A stretch of DNA of 64,000 nt, taken from contig NZ_PZPO01000001.1 of assembly GCF_013306565.1 (NCBI RefSeq), forward strand, positions 620,001 to 684,000, given 5' to 3'. The stretch is from Hyphomicrobium sulfonivorans. GTDB taxonomy: Bacteria > Pseudomonadota > Alphaproteobacteria > Rhizobiales > Hyphomicrobiaceae. This document shows positions 26,872 to 34,470 of the stretch, piece by piece. The position numbers and the translations under genes are program-made. The stretch's first letter is position 1; the number at the start of each line of letters is the position of its first letter. A model generated the notes under the pieces. That model saw nothing but the letters and a program-made list of their open reading frames with translations. It did no database searches and was not told where the DNA came from.

Positions 26872-27417
26872 TCACGGCGGCGGGCGATCTTCCACCCGGC
26901 TCAACGTCTCAATCGTCAACTGGTGCCCACCGGCACGTATGAAGCGCAGCAGATCTTCGCGGGCAATGCTGGTGGTGGCAGTGTTTTCCAGCGGATGACA
27001 GTTGATGGTGTCATGCGCCATCAAGGCGGCGTCGATTATCACGCGGACCCTGAGCGCATCATCGTTCATCACCGCGAATGCCGTGACCGAGCCAGGCGTG
27101 ACGCCCAGCACCTCAAGCAGCAGCTCCGGCTTGCCGAAACTGAAGCGACCAGCTCCGAATTGCCGTGACAATCCCTTCAGATCGACTTTTGTCGTCGATT
27201 GAGCGACCACCAGAAACAGCGCGCCCTTGTCGTCCTTGAGGAACAGATTTTTGGTGTGTGCGCCGGACAGCTCGCGCTCCAGATCAGCGCTGTCAGCCAC
27301 CGTGAACAGCGGCCGATGCTCAACCGTGACGGTCTCGATGCCGAGCTCGGCCAGCCGCTCAAACAACTTCTGGCGGGAAGCGGGCTGTATGATTGTGACT
27401 GCTGCTGGATCGGTCAT
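26872..27417 (-). CDS. Prolyl-tRNA editing protein, ProX/YbaK family
   Basis: A 181-aa trans-editing deacylase that hydrolyses mischarged aminoacyl-tRNAs, in ProX-type enzymes mainly Ala-tRNAPro. The hallmarks are 'THKNLF'-like 'AHTKNLFLKDDKGALFLVV', the catalytic-loop Lys in 'TKVDLKGLSRQ', and 'GVTPGSVTAFAVMND'. The C-terminus has 'HPLENTATTSIAREDLLRFI', as in ProX proteins. I start at ATG 27417; the frame stays open to 27459. It lies on its own, upstream of the thioredoxin gene with 187 bases between. Confidence 0.9.
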   Translation of the reverse strand: MTDPAAVTIIQPASRQKLFERLAELGIETVTVEHRPLFTVADSADLERELSGAHTKNLFLKDDKGALFLVVAQSTTKVDLKGLSRQFGAGRFSFGKPELLLEVLGVTPGSVTAFAVMNDDALRVRVIIDAALMAHDTINCHPLENTATTSIAREDLLRFIRAGGHQLTIETLSRVEDRPPP

Positions 27418-27674
27418 GGATTGTCGAGGCCAGGGCGATGGATCTGAAGCAATTGGCAAAGCGATGCGGCAGTATATAGGCCCAGCATTTGCATATTAGA
27501 GGTGAAGAGCGCGCCACTGCTGCGCCGCAGATAACGCGTAGCTCGCCCTTACGCCGCCAAACCATCCTGCAAACTCAACGCCCTGGCCAATCCGGTTAGC
27601 ATAGTGTTGAGCGATGTCTTGATACGGGACTGAGCCGGCCCTAGCATCCGCCTGCCCTGAATGCAGGAAACCCG

Positions 27675-28091
27675 ATGCGCCGAAGTGCCCTTCTATCCAT
27701 CCCGATAACCGTTGCCGCCACGCTGGGCTTTGTCGCGTTCGGATCAGCGCCTCTCGCGGGGACTGAGGAGCGTTGGGCGGCATTTGCGCCGAATCTGGAA
27801 AATTCCGCCCAGGTCGTCTGGGGGGCAACCCAAGACGAAGCCAAGGAAAAAGCGGCCAGCTCCTGTCGTGCCTCATCCGCGACTTGCGCCGCCAAGCCAG
27901 CCAACACCAACGGGCTTGGGCACGTCTTCGCCCTGATGTGCTGCACCGCGCCGCAACAGGGCTGCGCGGCAACCGTGGGCGAAACCCGTCAGATCGCCCT
28001 GCACGAAGTGAAGCGTTTGTTTGCCGATGCGGGCTATAGCCAGTGCCGCCTGCAGGGTTATTTCAGCGCCGCCACCGGCCAAAAGGGCTGA
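27675..28091 (+). CDS. Exported cysteine-rich protein, DUF4189-like
   Basis: A 138-aa secreted protein with a signal peptide (about residues 1-28). The mature part begins 'RWAAFAPNLENSAQVVWGATQDEAKEKAASSC', with bases about 27770-27870, the pattern of DUF4189 (a W/A-rich strand followed by EA..A..C). Seven cysteines, including an adjacent pair in 'ALMCCTAP', suggest disulfides in the periplasm. Function unknown. Preceded by 257 bases without another gene and followed by tRNA-Gly. Confidence 0.6.
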   Translation: MRRSALLSIPITVAATLGFVAFGSAPLAGTEERWAAFAPNLENSAQVVWGATQDEAKEKAASSCRASSATCAAKPANTNGLGHVFALMCCTAPQQGCAATVGETRQIALHEVKRLFADAGYSQCRLQGYFSAATGQKG

Positions 28092-28218
28092 AAATAGGCC
28101 AAAATTGCATCGGGCGATCCGGTCGCACCCGGTGTTGTTGAAGACGCTTGCAAAGCCCGCGGAGTTGCGCCATAACGCGGCCTCCGCTGCACTTCGCGGC
28201 GTTGATACCCAAATGGAA

Positions 28219-28293
28219 GCGGGCGTAGCTCAGGGGTAGAGCATTACCTTGCCAAGGTAAGGGTCGTGAGTTCGAATCTCATCGCCCGCTCCA
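28219..28293 (+). tRNA. tRNA-Gly (GCC)
   Basis: A complete cloverleaf of 75 nt with encoded CCA. The acceptor stem GCGGGCG pairs with CGCCCGC. The D stem is GCTC/GAGC, the anticodon stem TTACC/GGTAA has loop TTGCCAA with anticodon GCC at 28251-28253, and the T loop is TTCGAAT. Confidence 0.97.
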
Positions 28294-28603
28294 ATTAACT
28301 CACTGCACAAGCTGGTTTAAATCGCGACGGGACACCCCGGCGATTGCCGGCCTGCGCGTGAGTTCTGATGTGCGCCGAGTGTGCGCCCGTGCCTGAGATT
28401 TGCTGCCTCAACGCAGCGGCTGCTGAACCTCTACGAACTTGAGCCTGCTTTTGAATGCTGGCATTCCCAGCGCGCCGCGCTTGCCTGATGCCGCCGTGCT
28501 GGGCGCACCCCTGCACGCTCTATCTGCTGTGCCGAGGGTGCCGCGCGCCGCTTTGGCTTTTCTTGACAAGATTCGGCGCGACATCCTAAATCCGCCAACG
28601 ACC
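28294..28603. other. Intergenic region between two tRNA genes, no gene seen
   Basis: 310 bases between tRNA-Gly and tRNA-Ala. Open frames here are short and lack family features. 'CTTGACAAG' at about 28562-28570, 34 bases before the tRNA-Ala, contains a TTGACA -35 box and could belong to its promoter. Nothing else is recognised. Confidence 0.6.
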
Positions 28604-28679
28604 GGGGCCGTAGCTCAGATGGGAGAGCGCTGCAATCGCACTGCAGAGGTCAGGGGTTCGATTCCCCTCGGCTCCACCA
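28604..28679 (+). tRNA. tRNA-Ala (CGC)
   Basis: A 76-nt cloverleaf with encoded CCA. The acceptor GGGGCCG pairs with CGGCTCC and includes the G3:U70 wobble that specifies alanine, with discriminator A73. The anticodon stem is CTGCA/TGCAG, loop ATCGCAC, anticodon CGC at 28637-28639, reading GCG codons. The T loop is TTCGATT. Confidence 0.95.
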
Positions 28680-28900
28680 ACTTTATTTGCGCTTAGCCGC
28701 CACGCCAACCCTGCGCGCGTTTTTCTCTCTCAGCTCACGCGCCTGAAGGCGCTCCGCATATGGGCGGCGCTAATAAGCGCTTAGGTCGCCTTGCGAGCTG
28801 AGCCCTACGGGCTGATTTTCAAACGCTCCGGCGGCCACATCGCAGCCATACGTGTTCTTCAATACCTCCGCCCCTGAATGAATGGTGCGGAGCTTGCACA

Positions 28901-29710
28901 ATGGTTCTGTCCGATCGGGCGATTGTCTATCTGCATGGCTTTCCCGGCGGGCCATCGGAGCTGCAGCTATTCGGCCGTCCGCCCGCGGCGCTAAACGGCA
29001 CGTTCGCGCCCGATCGCGCGAACGACAGACCAGACCTCGACGCCGTGGCCTACGCCGATGATCTCGCCGGCCGCGTGCAGGCCTATGCCGACAACCGGCC
29101 GGTGCACCTGATCGGATTTTCGCTCGGCGCCAGAACCGCGCTGGAATTGGCGGGCCGCATCGGGCCGGAAGTGGCGCAGATCGATTTGATCTCGCCGGCC
29201 GGTCCGCTGGATGGCAGCGACCACATCAACGCGATGGCGGGCCGGGCGATATTCAGCATGGCGGCGGCGCGCCCGAAGCTGTTTCGGCTGCACAGCGCCA
29301 TGCAGGGCTGGTTCGCCCGCCGCTGTCCGGGCCTGCTGTATCGCGCGTTGTTCGCCGATGGGTCTGAAAGCATGGCCCGGAATGCAGAATTCCGTCGCAC
29401 GATGGAAGGCATTCTGAAACAATGCTTTGCGAACGGTAGCGCCGGCTATCGGCGCGAAATTCTGGCCTATGTGGGACCGTGGTCGAGCCTGCCGACACGG
29501 GTCAAGACGCCAACAATCATCTGGCAGGGCGGCCGCGACAGCTGGACACCGCCGATAATGTCGGAGCGGCTGGCGACGCTGCTGCCGAATGCAGAGCGTC
29601 ATCTGCTGCCCGAGCTTGGCCACTACGGCGCGCTGCAACATGCCCTGCATGCGATCTGCGACCAACGGCAGTTACAGATCCCACGATCGCCGCATGATCA
29701 CTCTCGATAA
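28901..29710 (+). CDS. Alpha/beta fold hydrolase
   Basis: A 269-aa cytoplasmic hydrolase. The oxyanion strand is 'IVYLHGFPGGPSE', the nucleophile Ser is in 'LIGFSLGART', the acid is probably Asp in 'IIWQGGRDSWTP', and the base His is in 'LPELGHYGAL'. A helical cap lies between about residues 110 and 185. The substrate is unknown. No signal peptide. It stands alone between tRNA-Ala and a small hypothetical gene. Confidence 0.85.
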   Translation: MVLSDRAIVYLHGFPGGPSELQLFGRPPAALNGTFAPDRANDRPDLDAVAYADDLAGRVQAYADNRPVHLIGFSLGARTALELAGRIGPEVAQIDLISPAGPLDGSDHINAMAGRAIFSMAAARPKLFRLHSAMQGWFARRCPGLLYRALFADGSESMARNAEFRRTMEGILKQCFANGSAGYRREILAYVGPWSSLPTRVKTPTIIWQGGRDSWTPPIMSERLATLLPNAERHLLPELGHYGALQHALHAICDQRQLQIPRSPHDHSR

Positions 29711-29917
29711 TTCCGCCCGGCATGTGCAGGCCGGCGCGGGCGCCTGAAAACGGTTGATGTGATCGTCTCCAACCTCCACTGACAACCCGGCGCGCCCCAA
29801 AAGTCACTTTCACACGGATTTGCAGTGCGTTACGTCGATTCCTACCGATCTTGCGGTGTACTGGCGCTGGAAAGCCGCTAAACTGCCGCCGGGGAACGTC
29901 AGGCGCGGAGGGGCGGG

Positions 29918-30325
29918 ATGGCAGGCAATATCGATGCAGTTATCGCTGCTTTGCGCGTGGTGCTGGACGCCGCCGAGGAAAGCGATGAGCCGTTCGTGAA
30001 GGTTGAAGCGGCCAACCGCTGGATCAAGCAACTTCCCGGCACCTGGACCGGCCGCTGGCGCAAGCTGATGCTGAAGGGCGATGGCTCGGGCGATGCGCGC
30101 CGCGACGAGTTCGTGGGTCATGTGCGCGCCGTGCTGGCCTTCCTTGAATCGAACAGCAAGGAAACACCTGCGACGCGCAAGTGGTGGTCTCTGCGTCGCC
30201 GAAGCGGACAGCAGCAGCCGGCAGCGCCCGTCGCAGCACAGGCCGCAGCGGCTGCGGCAAAGCCCGTAAAGGCGCGCCCAGTGAACCTGCTGCGCGTACG
30301 CAAGCCGATGCCCGGCGTGCACTGA
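29918..30325 (+). CDS. Hypothetical protein with basic, Ala-rich tail
   Basis: A 135-aa protein I do not recognise. The first about 85 residues look helical and globular ('MAGNIDAVIAALRVVLDAAEES', 'WTGRWRKLMLKGD'). The rest is rich in Ala, Gln, Pro, Lys and Arg and probably disordered, ending 'LLRVRKPMPGVH'. GGAGGGG lies right before the ATG, supporting translation. The stop is followed by T7 and three tandem palindromic repeats. No signal peptide or membrane segment. A basic tail could contact nucleic acid, but this is only a composition-based guess. Confidence 0.55.
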   Translation: MAGNIDAVIAALRVVLDAAEESDEPFVKVEAANRWIKQLPGTWTGRWRKLMLKGDGSGDARRDEFVGHVRAVLAFLESNSKETPATRKWWSLRRRSGQQQPAAPVAAQAAAAAAKPVKARPVNLLRVRKPMPGVH

Positions 30326-30330
30326 ATACT

Positions 30331-30480
30331 TTTTTTGCACCGGCAACACCCCTTCGGGGAGCTGGCCACAGGTGAGGGTCCTTTCGCACGGGCGACACCC
30401 CTCCGGGGAAGTTGGCCGCCGGCCGCCGGTGAGGGTCTTTTTACACCGGCGACTCTCCTCCGGGAAGCAGGCCGCCGGTG
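30331..30480 (+). repeat. Cluster of three gene-end palindromic elements, copies D1-D3
   Basis: Three degenerate copies in tandem after the stop of the 29918 gene, all in its orientation. D1 (30336-30374) follows T7 and has CACCGGC, inner CCCC/GGGG and right arm ending CAGGTG. D2 (30387-30433) has inner CCCC/GGGG and a duplicated GGCCGCC. D3 (30442-30480) follows T5, with CACCGGCG and CGCCGGTG as perfect outer arms. Each is preceded by a T-tract (TTTTTTT, CTTTC, CTTTTT). Bases 30481-30741 beyond it hold no gene. Confidence 0.75.
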
Positions 30481-30741
30481 AAATAGATAAATAATCTGCA
30501 TTCTGATTAAATCATCGCCATCGACTTCATCGTAGAATTGCCATGGCGCAGCACTTGTCTGCGGCATGCGACTGCATACGTCAAAGATGCGCGGGTCGGC
30601 TGCCCTTGCCTGTGATCTGGTCGACCTCGACCGCACACGTTACTGGAAGCGCTCACAGCATCCATCGGGCCGCAAAATTGCGGCGAACGCAGCCATAGCA
30701 ACGGGACGCTTCCTCAGATCCGAACTCGGAGGATGGCACTC

Positions 30742-31947
30742 ATGGCGAAGATACTCACCGTACTTTATCCTGATCCCGTCGACGGGCAGCCGAAGTCCTA
30801 TGCCCGCGACGACATCCCAAAGCTCGATCACTATCCCGGCGGGCAGACACTGCCGACGCCGAAGAAAATCGACTTCAAGCCCGGCGAATTGCTCGGCAGC
30901 GTTTCAGGCGAACTTGGCCTGCGCAAATTTCTCGAGGATCAGGGCCACACGTTTATTGTGACCTCGGACAAGGATGGCCCGAATTCGGTTTTTGAAAAGG
31001 AACTGCCCGACGCCGATATCGTGATCTCGCAACCGTTCTGGCCTGCGTATCTCACCGAGGAGCGGCTGAAGAAAGCGAAGAAGCTTAAGCTGGCGATTAC
31101 AGCAGGCATCGGATCGGATCATGTCGATCTGGACGCCGCGATGAAGAACGGCGTTACCGTTGCGGAGGTGACGTACTCGAACTCGATCAGCGTCGCCGAG
31201 CATGTGGTGATGATGATCCTGTCGCTCGTGCGCAATTATCTTCCGTCGTATGAATGGGTGAAGAAGGGCGGCTGGAATATCGCCGACTGCGTGGAGCGCT
31301 CATACGATCTGGAAGGCATGAACGTCGGCACGGTGGGCGCAGGGCGCATCGGATTGGCAGTTCTGCGTCGCCTGAAACCTTTTGACGTGAAGCTGCACTA
31401 TACCGACCGGCATCGCCTGCCTAAGGAAGTCGAGAAAGAACTTGGTCTGATCTATCACAAGGACGTCGAGTCGCTTGTGAAAGTTTGCGATGTGGTGACA
31501 ATCAACGCGCCGCTGCATTCGGAAACCGAGCATCTGTTCGACGCCAAGATGATCTCGAAGATGAAGCACGGCGCATACCTCATCAACACGGCGCGGGCGA
31601 AAATCGTTGACCGTGACGCGGTGGTGAAGGCGCTGGAAAGCGGACAGCTTGCTGGATACGCGGGCGATGTCTGGTTCCCGCAGCCCGCGCCAAAGGATCA
31701 TCCGTGGCGGAAGATGCCGCATCACGGCATGACGCCCCACATCTCCGGCACGTCGCTTTCGGCGCAGGCACGCTACGCCGCCGGCACCCGCGAAATTCTG
31801 GAGAACTACTTCGCGGGCAAACCGATCCGGACCGAGTATCTGATCGTCGACAAGGGCAAGCTTGCCGGAACGGGCGCGCATTCCTACAGCGGTGGCGATG
31901 CGACGAAGGGCGTTGACGAGCCGATCAAGTATCGCAAGAGCGCGTGA
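30742..31947 (+). CDS. fdh: NAD-dependent formate dehydrogenase
   Basis: Oxidises formate to CO2 with NAD+ reduction; a metal-free homodimer of the D-2-hydroxyacid dehydrogenase superfamily. The 401-aa length is that of Pseudomonas sp. 101 FDH. The coenzyme motif is 'GTVGAGRIGLAVLRRL', and Asp222 in 'YTDRHRLP' marks NAD+ over NADP+ preference. The active site has the Asn in 'TYSNSISVAEH', Arg in 'NTARAKIVD' and His in 'MTPHISGT'. The characteristic ending 'AGTGAHSYSGGDATKG' is present. I start at ATG 30742, with GGAGG 9 nt upstream; the ATG at 30733 overlaps that box. No molybdenum-type formate dehydrogenase genes are adjacent. It gives energy or detoxification from formate. Confidence 0.97.
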   Translation: MAKILTVLYPDPVDGQPKSYARDDIPKLDHYPGGQTLPTPKKIDFKPGELLGSVSGELGLRKFLEDQGHTFIVTSDKDGPNSVFEKELPDADIVISQPFWPAYLTEERLKKAKKLKLAITAGIGSDHVDLDAAMKNGVTVAEVTYSNSISVAEHVVMMILSLVRNYLPSYEWVKKGGWNIADCVERSYDLEGMNVGTVGAGRIGLAVLRRLKPFDVKLHYTDRHRLPKEVEKELGLIYHKDVESLVKVCDVVTINAPLHSETEHLFDAKMISKMKHGAYLINTARAKIVDRDAVVKALESGQLAGYAGDVWFPQPAPKDHPWRKMPHHGMTPHISGTSLSAQARYAAGTREILENYFAGKPIRTEYLIVDKGKLAGTGAHSYSGGDATKGVDEPIKYRKSA

Positions 31948-31987
31948 TAGCGGCTGACGTGACTTGATACCTTGGTGCGATAAAAAC

Positions 31988-32023
31988 AGGCGGTGCTGCT
32001 CCAACAGGGCGGCCCGCCTTTTT
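31988..32023 (+). terminator. Rho-independent terminator after fdh
   Basis: Arms AGGCGG (31988-31993) and CCGCCT (32014-32019), with further GC-rich pairing inside, followed by TTTTATTTT. It lies 41 nt after the fdh stop on the same strand. Confidence 0.65.
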
Positions 32024-32033
32024 ATTTTGGTTT

Positions 32034-32124
32034 GCACCGGCGGCTTGCTTCATCCCAACCATGCACCGGCGGCCGGCTGCCCGAAGGGCAGTCGCCGGTG
32101 CAAAAGGGAGGGAGCCGCCGGTGC
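32034..32124 (-). repeat. Gene-end palindromic element, copy E, nested in outer arms
   Basis: The core is 32063-32101 with arms GCACCGGCG and CGCCGGTGC and inner hairpin CTGCCC/GGGCAG (32077-32091). Read on the - strand it follows the GMC oxidoreductase stop (32129) in the same orientation, preceded by CTTTTG. A second pair of half-arms, GCACCGGCGG at 32034-32043 and CCGCCGGTGC at 32115-32124, encloses the core, so the whole 91-bp unit is a nested palindrome. Confidence 0.8.
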
Positions 32125-32128
32125 GTGA

Positions 32129-33820
32129 TTACGCGGCGAGGAACGGTGACAGATCCTGCGGCGTTGCACGCACGCCCTGCAGCGGTTCGGCATCGAATGA
32201 CAAACCGAAATCCTGCTGCATCAGCAGCAACGTTCGCTCCGCCAGCGCGGTGATCGTCAGCAGCGGATTGACGCCGAGCGAACGGGGCATCACCGAACCG
32301 TCGACGACGTAAAGCCCCGCGTGCACATCACCCGTGCCGTGACCTGCTCCGGTGTCGAACACCTGCCCCTTGTGATTGATGACGCCCGTCCCGCTATCGC
32401 GCCCCATACCCGCGCCACCGAGCGGATGCGCGGTGGCGGGCTGATGGCCCATCACCGTGCCGGACAGCGGGTTCTTGACGTAACTGCCGCCGGACTGCGC
32501 CACGACCTTGGACAGAATTTCATCGAGACGCGCATAGACAGGCTCGTTCTTTGCGTCCGGCCAGCGCAACGAAAGGCGATCATCATCGAGCACAAAGCGG
32601 CCTGACGCACTGTCGTGCGACACCGCAAAGAAGGTTTGCAGACGCGCGAATGGTCCTTTGTAGACGCCGTTGACGAGGCTCTGCAGTGCGCCGAGCAAAC
32701 GCCCGTTGGGGAGGAACAGCACCGGCAGCACGGGAGCGATCGCCGATGGCAGCACGCCTTCCTGCACGCGCAGTTCGTTGGCCAGCACGCTATCGTCGTC
32801 AATTTCGAGCTGACCCGAAACGGCTGCACCAATCTCAACGCCTTCCAGCTTGGCTGGATACCCAATCCCGACCGCGTTCACCGGCTCGCGCGCGCCATAG
32901 CCGAAGGCGATGATGTCACCGTTAGCCGAGAAGCTGGCGCCCGCGCGATCTGAAAGCGCCAGGCCGTGCGCGCGGGAACGGAGCAAAATCTCGCTGGTGC
33001 CAAGCGTGCCCGCAGAGAGGATCACAATATCGGCGCGCAGCACAATTTCGTCGCTGTCATCTTTACGGTCCAGACGGCGCACATGCACAGCCCACGTACC
33101 ATCCGGCTGTTTGCGCACATAACGCACGCCAGCATGGGTGAACAACTCAGCGCCATGGCGCACCGCGTCGGGCAGATACGTCAGCGCGACGGAATTCTTT
33201 GCGCCGACGTTACAACCGCCGCAGCAATCGCCGCAACGGGTGCAGCCCGGCTGCTCGACGCCGACGACATTGGTCTGCGGCTCGAAGCTGACTGTGATGG
33301 TGGGCCGCACAATTGAATGACCCAGCGCGGCGCCTGCGGATTGCAGCGTGCGATATTTGGTGAAACTGTCAGCGCGCGGATCTGGCTGCGGATTGAGCCA
33401 TAAACGGGCGCGGCGAAAGCCTTCATCTAGCAGCCCGTCGCGCGCAACTTCATCCGGCCAGCATGGATCTTCGAACACGCGATCATCCGGGCGCAGCGCG
33501 ACACCGGCGTTGATCAGCGAGCCGCCGCCCAGCCCGCAGCCGACGAGAACGTGCATGTCTTCGCCCAGACGCACATCGTAAAGCGCGGAAGATGGACCGG
33601 TGCGGAGCTTCTTGCCCGTCACCTGCATTTCGTTTTTCAGATCGGGAAAGCGGGAAGGAAAACCACCTGCGAGCACCTCGCGCCCGCGCTCGAGCACGGC
33701 AACCGATTTGCCTGCGCGCGCCAGACGGGAGGCGGAAACGCCGCCGCCGTAACCGGAACCGACAACGATCACGTCATAGCGATCGCGTGCATGCTCAAGG
33801 GTGCGCGAAAGGCCAGTCAT
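32129..33820 (-). CDS. GMC family oxidoreductase (cholesterol-oxidase-like)
   Basis: A 563-aa FAD enzyme. The dinucleotide-binding motif is 'DVIVVGSGYGGGVSASRLARAG' split over residues about 15-36, followed by 'VLERGREV'. 'VLVGCGLGGGSLINAGVALRP' is the second FAD contact. A four-Cys cluster, 'GCTRCGDCCGGCNVGAKN', is shared with many bacterial members related to cholesterol oxidase and may hold a metal or disulfides. The C-terminal 'GVNPLLTITALAERTL' with 'AHPLGGAGMGRD' forms the active-site region. No signal peptide is evident, so it is probably cytoplasmic. The substrate cannot be given; alcohols or sterol-like compounds are family possibilities. It is convergent with fdh. Confidence 0.88.
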   Translation of the reverse strand: MTGLSRTLEHARDRYDVIVVGSGYGGGVSASRLARAGKSVAVLERGREVLAGGFPSRFPDLKNEMQVTGKKLRTGPSSALYDVRLGEDMHVLVGCGLGGGSLINAGVALRPDDRVFEDPCWPDEVARDGLLDEGFRRARLWLNPQPDPRADSFTKYRTLQSAGAALGHSIVRPTITVSFEPQTNVVGVEQPGCTRCGDCCGGCNVGAKNSVALTYLPDAVRHGAELFTHAGVRYVRKQPDGTWAVHVRRLDRKDDSDEIVLRADIVILSAGTLGTSEILLRSRAHGLALSDRAGASFSANGDIIAFGYGAREPVNAVGIGYPAKLEGVEIGAAVSGQLEIDDDSVLANELRVQEGVLPSAIAPVLPVLFLPNGRLLGALQSLVNGVYKGPFARLQTFFAVSHDSASGRFVLDDDRLSLRWPDAKNEPVYARLDEILSKVVAQSGGSYVKNPLSGTVMGHQPATAHPLGGAGMGRDSGTGVINHKGQVFDTGAGHGTGDVHAGLYVVDGSVMPRSLGVNPLLTITALAERTLLLMQQDFGLSFDAEPLQGVRATPQDLSPFLAA

Positions 33821-34056
33821 CTGCTCTTCCTGTTACCCTTTCCTCAGCTAACCGATTTGCGGCCCTAACGCCACCCGTTCGACGCGGTGTGATTGCTGAC
33901 ACGCAGTGTCACCAAAAGATCGAACCGCGCTTTAATTCCGCCGGAATTGCCGATTTACTGCAAGGCTTGTTGAAGGCCATGTGTACGGACTCGCTGAGCT
34001 CCGTCTGGCGCGCGCCGCGTTGCGGATTGCGTGTTCCGCGTTCAACAGAAAGAGCC

Positions 34057-34129
34057 GAGGCCGTAGCTCACCGGTAGAGCACCCGGTCAGACCGGGAGGA
34101 AGGGGGTTCAATTCCCTTCGGCTTCTCCA
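34057..34129 (+). tRNA. Atypical tRNA-like gene with 5-nt anticodon loop
   Basis: 73 nt including encoded CCA. The acceptor GAGGCCG pairs with CGGCTTC over 7 bp, with G3:U70 as in tRNA-Ala but discriminator U73. The D arm is GCTC/GAGC with loop ACCGGTA, the T arm is GGGGG/CCCTT (two G-U pairs) with loop TTCAATT, and the variable loop has 5 nt. The anticodon arm is CCCGG/CCGGG (34082-34086/34092-34096), closing a loop of only 5 nt, TCAGA, two short of normal. If the arm is opened to a 7-nt loop, the anticodon would be CAG (Leu), which clashes with the class I shape. Either a decayed tRNA or a non-decoding tRNA-like RNA. Confidence 0.6.
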
Positions 34130-34130
34130 C

Positions 34131-34198
34131 ACGACCGCTCAATGGTTGAGCACAAGAATAGGGATCTTGCTGTGCGGGTTCGAATCCCGCGAATGCCT
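34131..34198 (+). pseudogene. Degenerate tRNA-like element without acceptor stem
   Basis: Directly after the atypical tRNA. It has a perfect D stem (34137-34140/34148-34151, loop AATGGTT), anticodon stem CAAGA/TCTTG (34153-34157/34165-34169) with 7-nt loop ATAGGGA, and T stem GCGGG/CCCGC with loop TTCGAAT (34174-34190). The flanking bases that should form the acceptor stem do not pair and no CCA follows. The anticodon would read AGG. Three intact arms without an acceptor suggest a tRNA remnant or a tRNA mimic. Confidence 0.5.
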
Positions 34199-34470
34199 TC
34201 GAAGCATCATCTTGAACTTGGGGAAGCCGGTCTGCTTTCCGGCCCTTCGGGGCAACACTTGAGGCGCTTTGCGCCATGGCGGATACCGCCTGACCGCAAT
34301 GCCGGAGCACGGGCACCGGCGCTGTTCCAACCATCCGGAGAGCAGCGGCCGCAACCCGGCGCAGAAGGCGGCGCGGCCTGGCTCAAGCCGTGGCCCGTGC
34401 TTCTTGATGTGGTTAGCGGACCGGCAACCTTCGCGGCTTCGATTGGGCCGATATTTGATTGGATAGTATT

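Noticed and set aside
30331-30480. Three hairpins with T-tracts, first read as tandem terminators
   Set aside because: The T-tracts precede the hairpins in gene direction, and the same layout recurs after other genes, so I treat them as a repeat family.
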